Source: Caulobacter segnis
Lineage (GTDB): Bacteria > Pseudomonadota > Alphaproteobacteria > Caulobacterales > Caulobacteraceae
Direction: 5' to 3'
DNA: 64,000 nt
Assembly (NCBI RefSeq): GCF_019931575.1
Contig: NZ_CP082923.1
Span: forward strand, 4,092,001 to 4,156,000
The notes below the pieces were generated by a model, which had not been told where the DNA came from, searched no databases, and saw only the letters and a list, made by a program, of their open reading frames with translations. The first letter of the stretch is position 1, and each line of letters opens with the position of its first letter. Of the stretch, positions 1 through 8,601 are shown piece by piece. The translations under genes were made by a program, and so were the position numbers.

Positions 1-2
1 CG

Positions 3-1277
3 GGCAAGTACTTCAAGTCGATCGACCTGGATCCGACCGGCCCGGCTCCCGTGCGCCTGAACCTGGTGGCCGACAGCCCCGAGCTGCTGGAGGCCAAGCC
101 CGAGCAGATCCAGATCCACAAGGATCTCGTGCAGCAGGCCTACAAGCTGTACGGCTCGCACCATTACGACCACTATGACTTCCTGGTCGCCCTGTCGGAC
201 AAGATCGGCGGCATCGGCCTGGAGCACCACCGCTCGTCCGAGAACCGCGTGGTCCCGAAATACTTCACCGAGTGGGACAAGAGCTTCGTCGGCCGCGACC
301 TGCTCAGCCACGAATACACCCACTCGTGGAACGGCAAGTTCCGCCGCGCCGCCGACCTGTGGACCCCGAACCTGAACGTGCCGATGCGCGACAGCATGAT
401 GTGGGTCTACGAGGGCCAGACCCAGTACTGGGGCAACGTCCTGGCCGCCCGTTCGGGCCTGCTGACCAAGCAACAGGCGCTGGACAGCCTGGCCGCCACC
501 GCCGCCGCCTACGACAACCGCCGCGGCCGCGACTGGCGTCCGGTGCAGGACACCACCAACGACCCGATCATCGCCAACCGCAAGCCGCTGTCCTGGCTCT
601 CGTACCAGCGCAGCGAGGACTACTATTCGGAAGGCCTGCTGGTCTGGCTCGACGCCGACACGCTGATCCGCGAGAAGACCGGCGGCAAGAAGTCGCTGGA
701 CGACTTCGCCAAGGCCTTCTTCGGCGTCGACAACGGCTCGTATGTGCCGCGCACCTACACCTTCGACGACGTGGTCAGCACGCTGAACGGCGTGGTGGCC
801 AACGACTGGGCCACGTTCCTGAAGACTCGCATCCAGGACGTCCAGGAAAAGGCCCCGCTCGATGGCTTCGCGCGCGGCGGCTACAAGGTGGTCTACACCG
901 ACACCCAGACCGAGTTCATGAAGACGGCCGAGAGCAAGGCCAAGAACACCGCCCTGCCCTACGCGCTGGGCCTGACGGTGGGCTCGGACGGCGTGCTGAC
1001 CGACGTGCAGTGGGGCGGCCCGGCGTTCAAGGCCGGCCTGACCCAAGGACTGACGGTGGTCGCGGTCAACGGCGAGGCCTTCGACGGCGACAAGCTGAAG
1101 GCCGCCGTCACCGCCGCGGTGAAGCCCGAGAACCCGCTGGTCGAGCTGCTGATCAAGGACGGCTCGCGCTACCGGATGGTCAAGATCGACTACCGCGGCG
1201 GCCTGCGCTACCCGCGCCTGGAGAAGATCGCCGGGGTTCCAAGCCGCCTCGACGACATCCTGACGCCGCGCAAATAA
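3..1277 (+). CDS. M61-family metallopeptidase with PDZ domain, 5' end outside window
   Basis: This is the C-terminal part of an M61 (glycyl aminopeptidase-like) zinc peptidase. The frame is open from base 3 with no start, so the N-terminus lies upstream. The zinc motif HEYTH is encoded at 309-323, followed by SWN as is usual in M61. The third ligand is probably the Glu of YEGQTQYW about 30 residues later. A PDZ-like segment (ALGLTVGSDGVLTDV, then GGPAFKAGL) lies near 950-1100. M61 enzymes with a C-terminal PDZ are typically exported and release N-terminal residues from peptides. A stem-loop follows the stop. A second, more divergent M61-like gene lies at 37624-39354. Family assignment is secure, substrate is unknown. 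Confidence 0.9.
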   Translation, partial: GKYFKSIDLDPTGPAPVRLNLVADSPELLEAKPEQIQIHKDLVQQAYKLYGSHHYDHYDFLVALSDKIGGIGLEHHRSSENRVVPKYFTEWDKSFVGRDLLSHEYTHSWNGKFRRAADLWTPNLNVPMRDSMMWVYEGQTQYWGNVLAARSGLLTKQQALDSLAATAAAYDNRRGRDWRPVQDTTNDPIIANRKPLSWLSYQRSEDYYSEGLLVWLDADTLIREKTGGKKSLDDFAKAFFGVDNGSYVPRTYTFDDVVSTLNGVVANDWATFLKTRIQDVQEKAPLDGFARGGYKVVYTDTQTEFMKTAESKAKNTALPYALGLTVGSDGVLTDVQWGGPAFKAGLTQGLTVVAVNGEAFDGDKLKAAVTAAVKPENPLVELLIKDGSRYRMVKIDYRGGLRYPRLEKIAGVPSRLDDILTPRK

Positions 1278-1395
1278 TTAACCATGCTCGCCGCCAGGTT
1301 GCGAACTGTTCGCGGCCTGCGACGATTTGGGGAAGAGCGGAAGGGCGGCCTCTGTGTCACCTTTCCGACTGTTCAATCCCTCTGAACGCGTACCG

Positions 1396-1432
1396 AAAAG
1401 GGCCCGCCCCCTCCCAAGCGGGCCCTTTTTTG
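1396..1432 (+). terminator. Rho-independent terminator after the M61 gene
   Basis: The arms AAGGGCCCGC and GCGGGCCCTT enclose a C-rich loop and are followed by a T run. Because the left arm is preceded by A residues, the hairpin could also serve the convergent gene that ends at 1449. Confidence 0.85.
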
Positions 1433-1448
1433 TGTCTGCGGTTCGGGC

Positions 1449-1964
1449 CTAGTCGGCGACGGGCGGCGGCGGCAGCGGAGACGGCAGCTTCACGTCCTGA
1501 TCGACATAGGCCGTCATCACCGTGCCCTTCTTGATGCTGACGTCCTTGCCCCGGATGAAGGGCGCGGCCGGCCAGAACAGGATCACCGTCGCGACCGTGG
1601 CGCCCACGCGGGTCTCGCCCTTGGAGCCGCGGTTGGCGCGCAGCCGGACGCGGTCGTCGCCGACCTTCATGTAGAGCAGGCGGACGTTCAGCTTGCCGTT
1701 CTTGCCCAGCATGCCGTTGTCGCGCGCCTCGACCACCTCGCCCACGCCGCGATAGCCCGCGCGCAGGATGGTTCCGTCGGACAGCTTGACGTCCTCGTCC
1801 AGGCTGACCGTGAACCGGTCGCCTTCGTGGGCCGTCTGGCTGGAGATCGCGTCCTCGAGACGCATCGCCAGTTCGGCGCCCTCCGGAATGACGGTTTCGG
1901 CGAAGGCCGACGTGGACGCGAGCAGCGCCAGGCCGCCCAGCGCGGCGGCGAATTTGACTTTCAT
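1449..1964 (-). CDS. Exported hypothetical protein with a VirB10/TrbI-like beta segment
   Basis: A 171-residue protein with a Sec signal peptide (MKVKFAAALGGLALLASTSAFA, cleavage after residue 22). The mature part begins VIPEGAELAMRLEDAIS and continues with a GDRF turn and IPxG/LRAG turns. This resembles the beta-rich domain seen in VirB10/TrbI C-termini and in many stand-alone periplasmic proteins. The start at 1964 was chosen because it follows TGGGGGAAT and opens the signal peptide; the frame continues upstream without coding character. The C-terminus is proline-rich (LPSPLPPPPVAD). It is convergent with the M61 gene and shares its terminator. Function unknown; the fold resemblance is by eye only. 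Confidence 0.75.
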   Translation of the reverse strand: MKVKFAAALGGLALLASTSAFAETVIPEGAELAMRLEDAISSQTAHEGDRFTVSLDEDVKLSDGTILRAGYRGVGEVVEARDNGMLGKNGKLNVRLLYMKVGDDRVRLRANRGSKGETRVGATVATVILFWPAAPFIRGKDVSIKKGTVMTAYVDQDVKLPSPLPPPPVAD

Positions 1965-2140
1965 AGATTCCCCCCAGAAGTCGAACCTCAGGCTTAAGGT
2001 CAAGCTCGCATCGCGTCTAGGACGCGCTACCGGACTTGGGTCCGCAGAGGTTGAAACGCGCGAACGCCTCCTGCCACGGGTGTTGGCGTCCGGTCGGCGG
2101 GACCGGTATCCTCGACTCTCCGTCAACCGCGAGACCCAAG

Positions 2141-2653
2141 ATGCGGGAAAGTCCCGAGCTGCAGCGCGTCACGACCGAGTACGTGGTCACCGAGGACCGG
2201 ATCCGGCTTTCGGGCGCGACGGCCGACGACCAGACCGTGGTGCTGTGGCTGACCCAGCGGCTGCTGAACCTGCTGGCGCCGCAGCTGACGGGGTGGCTAG
2301 AGCGGCAGGGCGCCTCCGAGGTGATGGACAGCGAACTGGCCCAGGGCTTCGCCCAGGAGGCGGCCGAGGCGTCGCTGGCCGCCGAGCCGGCGGTCCAGGC
2401 CGCGTCGCCCGCCGGCGCCTGGCTGATCGAGTCGGTGGACATCCACATCGGAACGGACGGCGTGGTCCTGACCTTCAAGTCCGAGGAGGGTGTGGTCGCC
2501 AACCTGACCCTGATGACCCAGGCCCTGCGGCAATGGCTGGGCATCGTGCGCGGCCAGTACGGCGTGGGCGGGTGGCCGAAGGATGTCTGGCCAACCTGGA
2601 TGGGCGAGACTCACGCCCTGACGGCCAAACCCTCGACCACCGCCCTGCACTGA
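2141..2653 (+). CDS. Conserved hypothetical protein, cytoplasmic
   Basis: A 170-residue protein starting MRESPELQRVTTEYVVTEDRIRLSG. It has no signal peptide and no membrane segment. The middle (LTQRLLNLLAPQLTGWLERQ) looks helical, followed by a beta-rich part (IESVDIHIGTDGVVLTFKSEE) and a Trp-rich end (WPKDVWPTWMGE). The ATG at 2141 follows GAGACCCAAG, a weak ribosome binding site; the frame is open further upstream but is Arg/Cys-rich and unlike a protein there. It precedes the GH3 gene in the same direction, but the operator and promoter at 2665-2720 separate them, so it is probably not part of the sugar regulon. I do not recognise the family. Confidence 0.65.
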   Translation: MRESPELQRVTTEYVVTEDRIRLSGATADDQTVVLWLTQRLLNLLAPQLTGWLERQGASEVMDSELAQGFAQEAAEASLAAEPAVQAASPAGAWLIESVDIHIGTDGVVLTFKSEEGVVANLTLMTQALRQWLGIVRGQYGVGGWPKDVWPTWMGETHALTAKPSTTALH

Positions 2654-2664
2654 ACCCGCGCGCC

Positions 2665-2688
2665 AGAAATGAGACCGGTACCATTTCT
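2665..2688. promoter_or_regulatory. ACCGGT-type LacI-family operator before the GH3 gene
   Basis: A 24-bp imperfect palindrome: AGAAATG and CATTTCT flank a core that reads TGAGACCGGTACCA at 2670-2683. The core fits TGnnACCGGTnnCA, the same geometry as the Caulobacter XylR operator TGnnAGCGCTnnCA but with a different centre. A sigma70-like TTGAGT (2692-2697), 17 bp, CATAGT (2715-2720) sits just downstream. No gene in the window is an obvious partner other than the LacI-type gene at 16127. Confidence 0.65.
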
Positions 2689-2691
2689 GGC

Positions 2692-2720
2692 TTGAGTGGT
2701 CTGACAACTGCCCCCATAGT
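2692..2720 (+). promoter_or_regulatory. Candidate sigma70-type promoter of the GH3 gene
   Basis: TTGAGT and CATAGT are separated by 17 bp and lie directly downstream of the ACCGGT palindrome, 64 bp before the chosen ATG. The spacer begins with GGTCTGACAAC (2698-2708), an 11-mer that also occurs in the xylX promoter region (17373-17383). Confidence 0.4.
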
Positions 2721-2783
2721 GCCTGGCAACAGCGGCCCTTGAGAGCCGCCAACGCCATTGCGCAGCCTCGGGGAAACACCAGG

Positions 2784-5204
2784 ATGACCACCACCCTCAC
2801 CCGCCGCCTGTTCGGCGCGAGCCTCGCCGCCCTCTCGGCCGCCGCCATGCCGGGCCTGGTCCAGGCCGCCGAGAAGGCCGCCAAGACCTCAGGCGACAAG
2901 CCGCTCTACAAGGATCCGGCCCAGCCGATCGACGCCCGCGTCCGGGACCTGCTGGGTCGCATGACGCTGGAAGAGAAGGCCGCCCAGCTGATCGGCATCT
3001 GGCTGACCAAGGCCAAGATCCAGACCCCCGAGGGCGAGTTCTCGCCGGAAGAAGCCAGCAAGAACTTCCCCAACGGCCTGGGCCAGATCTCGCGCCCGTC
3101 CGACCGCAAGGGCCTCAAGCCCGCCACCGTGGTCGACGCGGCCGCCGGCGCCGACGACGGCGCGGTCAACCGCAACGCCAAGGAAACCGCGCGCTACACC
3201 AACGCCGCCCAGAAGTGGGCCGTCGAGAAGACGCGCCTGGGCATCCCGCTGCTGATGCACGACGAGGCCCTGCACGGCTATGTCGCCCGCGACGCGACCA
3301 GCTTCCCGCAGGCCATCGCCCTGGCCTCGACCTTCGACCCCGAGCTGACCGAGAAGATCTTCGCCGTCGCCGCCCGCGAGATGCGCGCCCGGGGTTCGAA
3401 CCTGGCGCTGGCGCCCGTGGTCGACGTGGCCCGCGACCCGCGCTGGGGCCGCATCGAGGAGACCTATGGCGAGGACCCGCACGTCTGCGCCGAGATCGGC
3501 CTGGCCGCCATTCGCGGCTTCCAGGGGACCACCCTGCCGCTGGCCAAGGACAAGGTCTTCGTCACCCTCAAGCACATGACCGGCCACGGCCAGCCCGAGA
3601 ACGGCACCAATGTCGGCCCTGCCCAGATCGCCGAGCGCACCCTGCGCGAGAACTTCTTCCCGCCGTTCGAACGGGCGGTGACCGAGCTGCCGGTCCGCGC
3701 GGTCATGCCGTCCTACAACGAGATCGACGGCGTCCCCTCGCACGCCAACCGCTGGCTGCTGACCAAGGTGCTGCGCGAGGAGTGGGGCTACAAGGGCTCG
3801 ATCCAGAGCGACTACTTCGCGATCAAGGAGCTGATCGCCCGCCACAAGCTGACCGCCGACCTCGGCGAGACGGCGGTGATGGCCATGCACGCCGGCGTCG
3901 ACGTCGAGCTGCCCGACGGCGAGGCCTACGCCCTGATCCCCGAACTGGTGAAGGCCGGCCGCATCCCGCAGTTCGAGATCGACGCCGCCGTGGCCCGCGT
4001 CCTGACCATGAAGTTCGAGGGCGGACTGTTCGAGAACCCCTACTGCGACGAGAAGACGGCCGACGCCAAGACGGCCACGCCCGACGCCGTCGCCCTGGCC
4101 CGCGAGGCCGCCCGCAAGGCCGTGGTCCTGCTGAAGAACGACAAGGGCTTGTTGCCGCTGGACGGCAAGAAGGTCAAACGCGTCGCCTTGCTTGGCACGC
4201 ACGCCAAGGACACCCCGATCGGCGGCTATTCCGACATCCCGCGCCACGTGGTCTCGATCCACGAGGGCCTGACCGCCGAGGCCAAGGCGCAGGGCTTCGC
4301 CCTGGACTACGCCGAGGCCGTGCGGATCACGGAGTCGCGCATCTGGGCGCAGGACGAGGTCAAGCTGGTCGACCCGGCCGTCAACGCCAAGCTGATCGCC
4401 GAGGCCGTCGCGGTCGCCAAGAACGCCGACGTCGTCGTGATGGTGCTGGGCGACAACGAGCAGACCAGCCGCGAGGCCTGGGCCGACACGCACCTGGGCG
4501 ACCGCGACAGCCTGGATCTGATCGGCCAGCAGAACGATCTGGCCAAGGCGATCTTCGACCTGGGCAAGCCGACGGTGGTGTTCCTGCTGAACGGCCGTCC
4601 GCTGTCGATCAACCTGCTGGCCCAGCGCGCCGACGCCATCATCGAGGGCTGGTACCTCGGCGAGCAGACCGGCAACGCCGCCGCCGACGTGCTGTTCGGC
4701 CGCGCCAATCCGGGCGGCAAGCTGCCGGTCAGCATCGCCCGCGACGTCGGCCAGCTGCCGATCTACTACAACCGCAAGCCCACGGCCCGCCGGGGCTACC
4801 TGCTGGGCGACACCAGCCCGCTGTACCCGTTCGGCTTTGGCCTGTCGTACACCACCTTCGACATCTCGGCCCCGCGCCTGGCCAAGGCCAGGATCGGCCA
4901 GGGCGAGACCGTCAAGGTCGAGGTCGACGTGGCCAACACCGGCAAGGTCGCCGGCGACGAGGTGGTGCAGCTCTACATCCACGACGAGGCCGCCTCGGTG
5001 ACCCGTCCGGTGCTGGAACTGAAGCACTTCAAGCGCGTGACCCTGGCCCCCGGCGCCAAGACCACGGTGAGCTTCGAGATCAAGCCGTCGGACCTGTGGA
5101 TGTGGAACCTGGACATGAAGCGCGTGGTCGAGCCGGGCGACTTCAAGATCCTGGTGGGTCCGAACTCGGTGGACCTGAAGACGGCGACGCTGACGGTGGC
5201 GTGA
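2784..5204 (+). CDS. Glycoside hydrolase family 3, beta-xylosidase/beta-glucosidase type, exported
   Basis: An 806-residue GH3 enzyme that releases terminal beta-linked sugars (probably xylose or glucose) from oligosaccharides. The leader MTTTLTRRLFGASLAALSAAAMPG has a twin-arginine RRLFG motif, so Tat export is likely. The (beta/alpha)8 domain starts at RMTLEEKAAQL. The catalytic nucleophile is predicted to be D343 in GSIQSDYF. The second alpha/beta domain carries VVMVLGDNEQTSRE, and an FnIII-like domain closes the protein (from about residue 700, VANTGKVAGDEVVQLY). The ATG at 2784 follows GGGGAAACACCAGG. It is followed by an inverted-repeat element and then an esterase gene, an arrangement repeated at 58.6-63.1 kb. 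Family is certain; the sugar specificity is inferred from the xylose-rich neighbourhood. Confidence 0.92.
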   Translation: MTTTLTRRLFGASLAALSAAAMPGLVQAAEKAAKTSGDKPLYKDPAQPIDARVRDLLGRMTLEEKAAQLIGIWLTKAKIQTPEGEFSPEEASKNFPNGLGQISRPSDRKGLKPATVVDAAAGADDGAVNRNAKETARYTNAAQKWAVEKTRLGIPLLMHDEALHGYVARDATSFPQAIALASTFDPELTEKIFAVAAREMRARGSNLALAPVVDVARDPRWGRIEETYGEDPHVCAEIGLAAIRGFQGTTLPLAKDKVFVTLKHMTGHGQPENGTNVGPAQIAERTLRENFFPPFERAVTELPVRAVMPSYNEIDGVPSHANRWLLTKVLREEWGYKGSIQSDYFAIKELIARHKLTADLGETAVMAMHAGVDVELPDGEAYALIPELVKAGRIPQFEIDAAVARVLTMKFEGGLFENPYCDEKTADAKTATPDAVALAREAARKAVVLLKNDKGLLPLDGKKVKRVALLGTHAKDTPIGGYSDIPRHVVSIHEGLTAEAKAQGFALDYAEAVRITESRIWAQDEVKLVDPAVNAKLIAEAVAVAKNADVVVMVLGDNEQTSREAWADTHLGDRDSLDLIGQQNDLAKAIFDLGKPTVVFLLNGRPLSINLLAQRADAIIEGWYLGEQTGNAAADVLFGRANPGGKLPVSIARDVGQLPIYYNRKPTARRGYLLGDTSPLYPFGFGLSYTTFDISAPRLAKARIGQGETVKVEVDVANTGKVAGDEVVQLYIHDEAASVTRPVLELKHFKRVTLAPGAKTTVSFEIKPSDLWMWNLDMKRVVEPGDFKILVGPNSVDLKTATLTVA

Positions 5205-5230
5205 GGCCACGCTCAGCACTTCCAAAAATC

Positions 5231-5359
5231 CGATCTCCCCGGCGAAAGCTGGGGCCCAGATCGAACCCAGAGCTTAAGGGAACTTGCCAAAGCTGTAGGC
5301 GGGCCCTCCCAAACCGCTCAGGATGAATCTGGCCCCGGGCTTTCGCCGGGGAAACGGAG
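5231..5359. repeat. Inverted-repeat intergenic element, copy A
   Basis: The left arm contains CCCCGGCGAAAGCTGGGG followed by CCAGATCGAACCC. The right arm contains GGATGAATCTGGCCC, then GGGCTTTCGCCGGGG. The arms are complementary and surround an unrelated centre. Copies B (30544-30672) and C (60530-60638) share the arms. All three lie between a glycosidase gene and an esterase gene. Confidence 0.8.
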
Positions 5360-5402
5360 TTAAGTGATACCGCCCAAGAGAGGCGGACGGAGGAGAACAC
5401 CC

Positions 5403-7310
5403 ATGCGCCGCGCCTTGCCGATCCTGCTGGCCGCCCTCGCCGCCTCGCCCGCCGCCGCCCAGTCTCTCTTGAACGGCCTGTTCTCCGACCACGCCGTGGT
5501 CCAGCGCGACCGGCCCCTGCCCGTGTTCGGAACCGCCAAGCCGGGCGAGACGGTCACCGCGTCCTTCGCCGGCCAGACCCTGAGCGCCAAGGCCGGCCCC
5601 GACGGCGCCTGGCGTGTCGACTTCCCGGCCACGCCCGCCGGCGGCCCGTATACCATCGCCGCCTCCACGCCCTCGGCCAGCGCCACGGCCAGCGACGTGC
5701 TGGTCGGCGACGTCTGGCTGTGCTCGGGCCAGTCGAACATGGAGATGCAGGTCGGCGCCTCGGGCGACGCCTGGAACCAGATCAACAACGGCGCGCCCAA
5801 CGACACCATCCGCATGGCGACGATCGAGAAGGCCGACGGCCGCGCGCCCGCCGCCGACTACAAGAAGCCGCCCGTCTGGAAGCCGACCAACAAGGACACC
5901 GTCGGCGGCTTCTCGGCCAGCTGCTTCTACTTCGCCCGCGAGCTGCAGAAGACGCGCAAGGTTCCGCTGGGCCTGGTCCACGCCTCGTGGGGCGGATCGG
6001 GCATCGAGGCCTGGCTGACGCCCGCCGCCCTGCACAAGGTCGGCGGCTACGACATCGCCATCCAGACCCTGGACCTCTCGATCAAGGACCCCGTCGCCGC
6101 CAACCGGCTGTGGGGCGAGACGATGAAGAACTGGTGGGGCGCCAAGCATCCGGGCGAGACGCCGACCGCGCCCTGGACGGGCGCCGGCGCCTGGACCGCC
6201 GCGCCCGAAGGCCTGGGCGTCTGGGAACGCTGGGGCGTCCCGGCCCTGGCCGACTTCAACGGCGTGGTCTGGTTCAAGACCGAGGTGACGCTGACCGCCG
6301 CCCAGGCCAAGCAGGCCGCCACCCTGACCGTCGGCCAGGTCGACGAGATGGACACCACCTATGTCAACGGCGCGGGCATAGGCGCGACCTCGGGTTCGTG
6401 GTTGGACCGGTCCTATCCGCTGGCGGCCGGAACGCTGAAGGCCGGCAAGAACACGATCGTGGTCGCGGCCTACGACACCTACGCGAATGGCGGCATGTAC
6501 GGCGATCCGGCCAAGCGGGCCCTGACCCTGGCCGACGGGACACGCCTGCCGCTGGCTGCCTGGACATACCGCATCGAGCCCCGCATCGGCGTCGATCCGC
6601 CCCGCGCGCCGTGGGACACCCTGGCCGGCGTCTCGACCCTCTACAACGGCATGCTCGCGCCCATGGGGCCTTACGCCTATGCGGGCGTCGCCTGGTACCA
6701 GGGCGAGACCAATGTCGGCCGCGACCAGACCTACGCCCCACTGCTGCAGGCGCTGATGGCAGAGCGCCGCCAGGGCCAGGCCGCCGCCCTGCCGTTCCTG
6801 GTGGTGCAGCTGGCCAACTACGGCGCCTTCGCCGAGCGGCCCGGCCCCGCGCCCACCGCCGCCCTGCGCGACGCCCAGCGCCGCGCCGTCGCCGCCGACG
6901 GTCACGCCGGCCTGGCGGTCACCCACGACATCGGCGATCCCTACGACATCCACCCCGGTAACAAGCAGGAGGTCGGCCGCCGCCTGGCCCTCGCCGCCCG
7001 CCGCCTGTACGGCGAGGCCGTGACCACCGGGCCCGAGGTCGTCTCGGCCAAACGCAGCGGCGACACCGTCGTGGTCAGTTTCGCCCAGGTCGGCGGCGGC
7101 CGGCTGGTCGCGCGCCAATCCGACCGCGTGATCGGCTTCGAGCTGTGCGACGCGGCCTGCCGCTGGGTCGACGGGCGGATCGACGGCTCGACCGTGGTGC
7201 TGGCGGGCGCGGGGACCAAGGTCCGCTTCGCCTGGGCCGACAGCCCGGTGTTCAACCTGTTCGACGCGGCGGGCCTGCCCGCGGGGCCGTTCGAGATCGA
7301 GGTGAACTAG
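5403..7310 (+). CDS. Sialate O-acetylesterase-type (SASA) carbohydrate esterase, exported
   Basis: A 635-residue exported esterase of the sialate O-acetylesterase family. In hemicellulose clusters members remove acetyl groups from polysaccharide. The signal peptide is MRRALPILLAALAASPAAAQ. The nucleophile is S111 in VWLCSGQSNMEM, and the Asp/His pair lies in DIHPGNKQEVGRRLAL. A galactose-binding-like module interrupts the SGNH core in the middle (ADFNGVVWFKTEV to IVVAAYDTY), which is usual for the bacterial family. A strong GGAGGAG precedes the ATG at 5403. It follows the GH3 gene across repeat A and has a paralogue at 58573-60492. The acetylated polymer is not determinable from sequence; acetylxylan or acetylmannan fits the context. 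Confidence 0.88.
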   Translation: MRRALPILLAALAASPAAAQSLLNGLFSDHAVVQRDRPLPVFGTAKPGETVTASFAGQTLSAKAGPDGAWRVDFPATPAGGPYTIAASTPSASATASDVLVGDVWLCSGQSNMEMQVGASGDAWNQINNGAPNDTIRMATIEKADGRAPAADYKKPPVWKPTNKDTVGGFSASCFYFARELQKTRKVPLGLVHASWGGSGIEAWLTPAALHKVGGYDIAIQTLDLSIKDPVAANRLWGETMKNWWGAKHPGETPTAPWTGAGAWTAAPEGLGVWERWGVPALADFNGVVWFKTEVTLTAAQAKQAATLTVGQVDEMDTTYVNGAGIGATSGSWLDRSYPLAAGTLKAGKNTIVVAAYDTYANGGMYGDPAKRALTLADGTRLPLAAWTYRIEPRIGVDPPRAPWDTLAGVSTLYNGMLAPMGPYAYAGVAWYQGETNVGRDQTYAPLLQALMAERRQGQAAALPFLVVQLANYGAFAERPGPAPTAALRDAQRRAVAADGHAGLAVTHDIGDPYDIHPGNKQEVGRRLALAARRLYGEAVTTGPEVVSAKRSGDTVVVSFAQVGGGRLVARQSDRVIGFELCDAACRWVDGRIDGSTVVLAGAGTKVRFAWADSPVFNLFDAAGLPAGPFEIEVN

Positions 7311-7399
7311 GTCCGCCCGCCCCCCTTAAGTAAGAATTCGAAGTGAAGTTTGATCCGCGCGGGGTTCAGTCGCGGGGCCGAAAGTCCCATGTTCCGACC

Positions 7400-7789
7400 A
7401 TGGCCGTTCCCCCGCCCCTCTTCACCGATGACGAGATCGACCGCCTGGTCGAGACCTTCTACGCACGCGTCCGCCGGCACCACCGCCTGGGTCCGATCTT
7501 CGAGGAGGCGGTCGGCGAGGACGGCTGGCCGGCGCACCTGGCGATGCTGAAGGACTTCTGGTCGTCGGTGCTGAACACCTCGGGCCGCTACAAGGGCCAG
7601 CCGATGGTGGTCCACCAGAAGATCCCTGCCCTGACCGAGGGCCTGTTCACGCCCTGGCTGAACCTGTTCCATCAGACTTGCGTCGAGCTGTTCGACGCCC
7701 CGCGCGCGGCCATCGTCGGCCAGAAGGCCGAGCGCATCGCCGCCAGCCTGAAGCTCGGCTTGTTCTTCAAGCCGGACGCGGTCGCTTGA
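7400..7789 (+). CDS. Group III truncated hemoglobin
   Basis: A 129-residue single-domain globin of the truncated group III type. Visible family features are FTDDEIDRLVETFYARVRR at the start, the FW pair in LKDFWSSVLNTSGRYKGQPM, a probable proximal His in VVHQKIP, and the PWLNLF helix. Group III globins bind oxygen or NO and have been linked to redox or nitrosative stress. The ATG at 7400 opens the conserved part; no good ribosome binding site is visible. The stop overlaps the TTG start of the next gene (TTGA), so the two are probably translationally coupled. Confidence 0.85.
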   Translation: MAVPPPLFTDDEIDRLVETFYARVRRHHRLGPIFEEAVGEDGWPAHLAMLKDFWSSVLNTSGRYKGQPMVVHQKIPALTEGLFTPWLNLFHQTCVELFDAPRAAIVGQKAERIAASLKLGLFFKPDAVA

Positions 7790-8490
7790 GCGATCTGGCC
7801 AAGGATGGCTTCGTCCGCTTCGAGGCCGACGAGACCCGGGCCCTGCTGGGACCCGAGGCCGTCGCCGCCTGGGACGCCTTCGCCGACAGCTGGAACGATC
7901 TGGGGCTGGACACCTTCATGGCCGACGGCGGCCGCTATCGCCGCCGCAGGTTCGCCGCCTTCGCCGCCACGCCCGAGGGCGTCGCGCGCAAGCCGCACCA
8001 GCCGCACTGGCAGAGCCGTGACTACAACCCGCTGAACGGCGGGGTGCAGCGCTGGTTCGAGCCCGTCACCGAGGCGATCGCCGAGCATCCGGTGACGCGC
8101 GGCGTGATCCAGGCGGGCCTAGCCCTCTTCCACCCGCTGTCGCCCGCCTCGGACCAGCCGTGGCACGTCGAGCTGCACCAGTTCCGCATCGAGGCCCGGG
8201 CCGGCGAGCAGGGCCTGCCCACGCCCGAGGGCGCGCACCGCGACGGCGTCGACTGGGTGATCGTCATGCTGGTGGACCGCCGCAACGTCGACAGCGGCGT
8301 CACCGACGTCTTCGCGCCGGACGGGACCAGCCTGGGCTCTTTCACCCTGACCGCGCCCGGCGACGCGGTGTTCCTGGACGACCACCGCGTGCTGCACGGC
8401 GTGACCGCGATCCGGCCGCTGGACCCCGCCGCCCCGGCCATTCGCGACGTCCTGGTGGTCACCTATCGGCGCGAGTCTTCGGCCGACTGA
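7786..8490 (+). CDS. 2-oxoglutarate/Fe(II)-dependent dioxygenase family protein
   Basis: A 234-residue protein resembling the 2OG-Fe dioxygenase group that includes amino-acid hydroxylases (BsmA/isoleucine dioxygenase-like). The predicted iron ligands are H151 and D153 in GAHRDGVDW and H205 in RVLHGVTAI. The 2OG-binding Arg is probably in VVTYRRE near the end. The TTG start overlaps the globin stop by 3 bases. No later ATG would keep the N-terminal LAKDGFVRF segment. The partner globin could supply or scavenge oxygen, but that is inference. Substrate unknown. A perfect 8-bp stem follows the gene. Confidence 0.75.
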   Translation: MSDLAKDGFVRFEADETRALLGPEAVAAWDAFADSWNDLGLDTFMADGGRYRRRRFAAFAATPEGVARKPHQPHWQSRDYNPLNGGVQRWFEPVTEAIAEHPVTRGVIQAGLALFHPLSPASDQPWHVELHQFRIEARAGEQGLPTPEGAHRDGVDWVIVMLVDRRNVDSGVTDVFAPDGTSLGSFTLTAPGDAVFLDDHRVLHGVTAIRPLDPAAPAIRDVLVVTYRRESSAD

Positions 8491-8503
8491 CGCGCGGGTT
8501 GTT

Positions 8504-8524
8504 GCTGCGACCGCTTGTCGCAGC
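8504..8524 (+). terminator. Stem-loop after the globin/dioxygenase pair
   Basis: GCTGCGAC and GTCGCAGC form a perfect 8-bp stem with a 5-base loop, followed by CGTTTACCGTTT. The T run is interrupted, so this is a weak terminator candidate. Confidence 0.5.
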
Positions 8525-8601
8525 CGTTTACCGTTTGGACTGTGATCACGACGTGCCACGGTGAGGCTTCAGCGCCCTCGTAGGATTGAGCGTCCGTCGA
8601 C

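Noticed and set aside
2889..5225. 778-residue open frame antisense to the GH3 gene
   Set aside because: Same GC-codon artefact; composition is repetitive and no domain is visible, while GH3 motifs are intact on the other strand.
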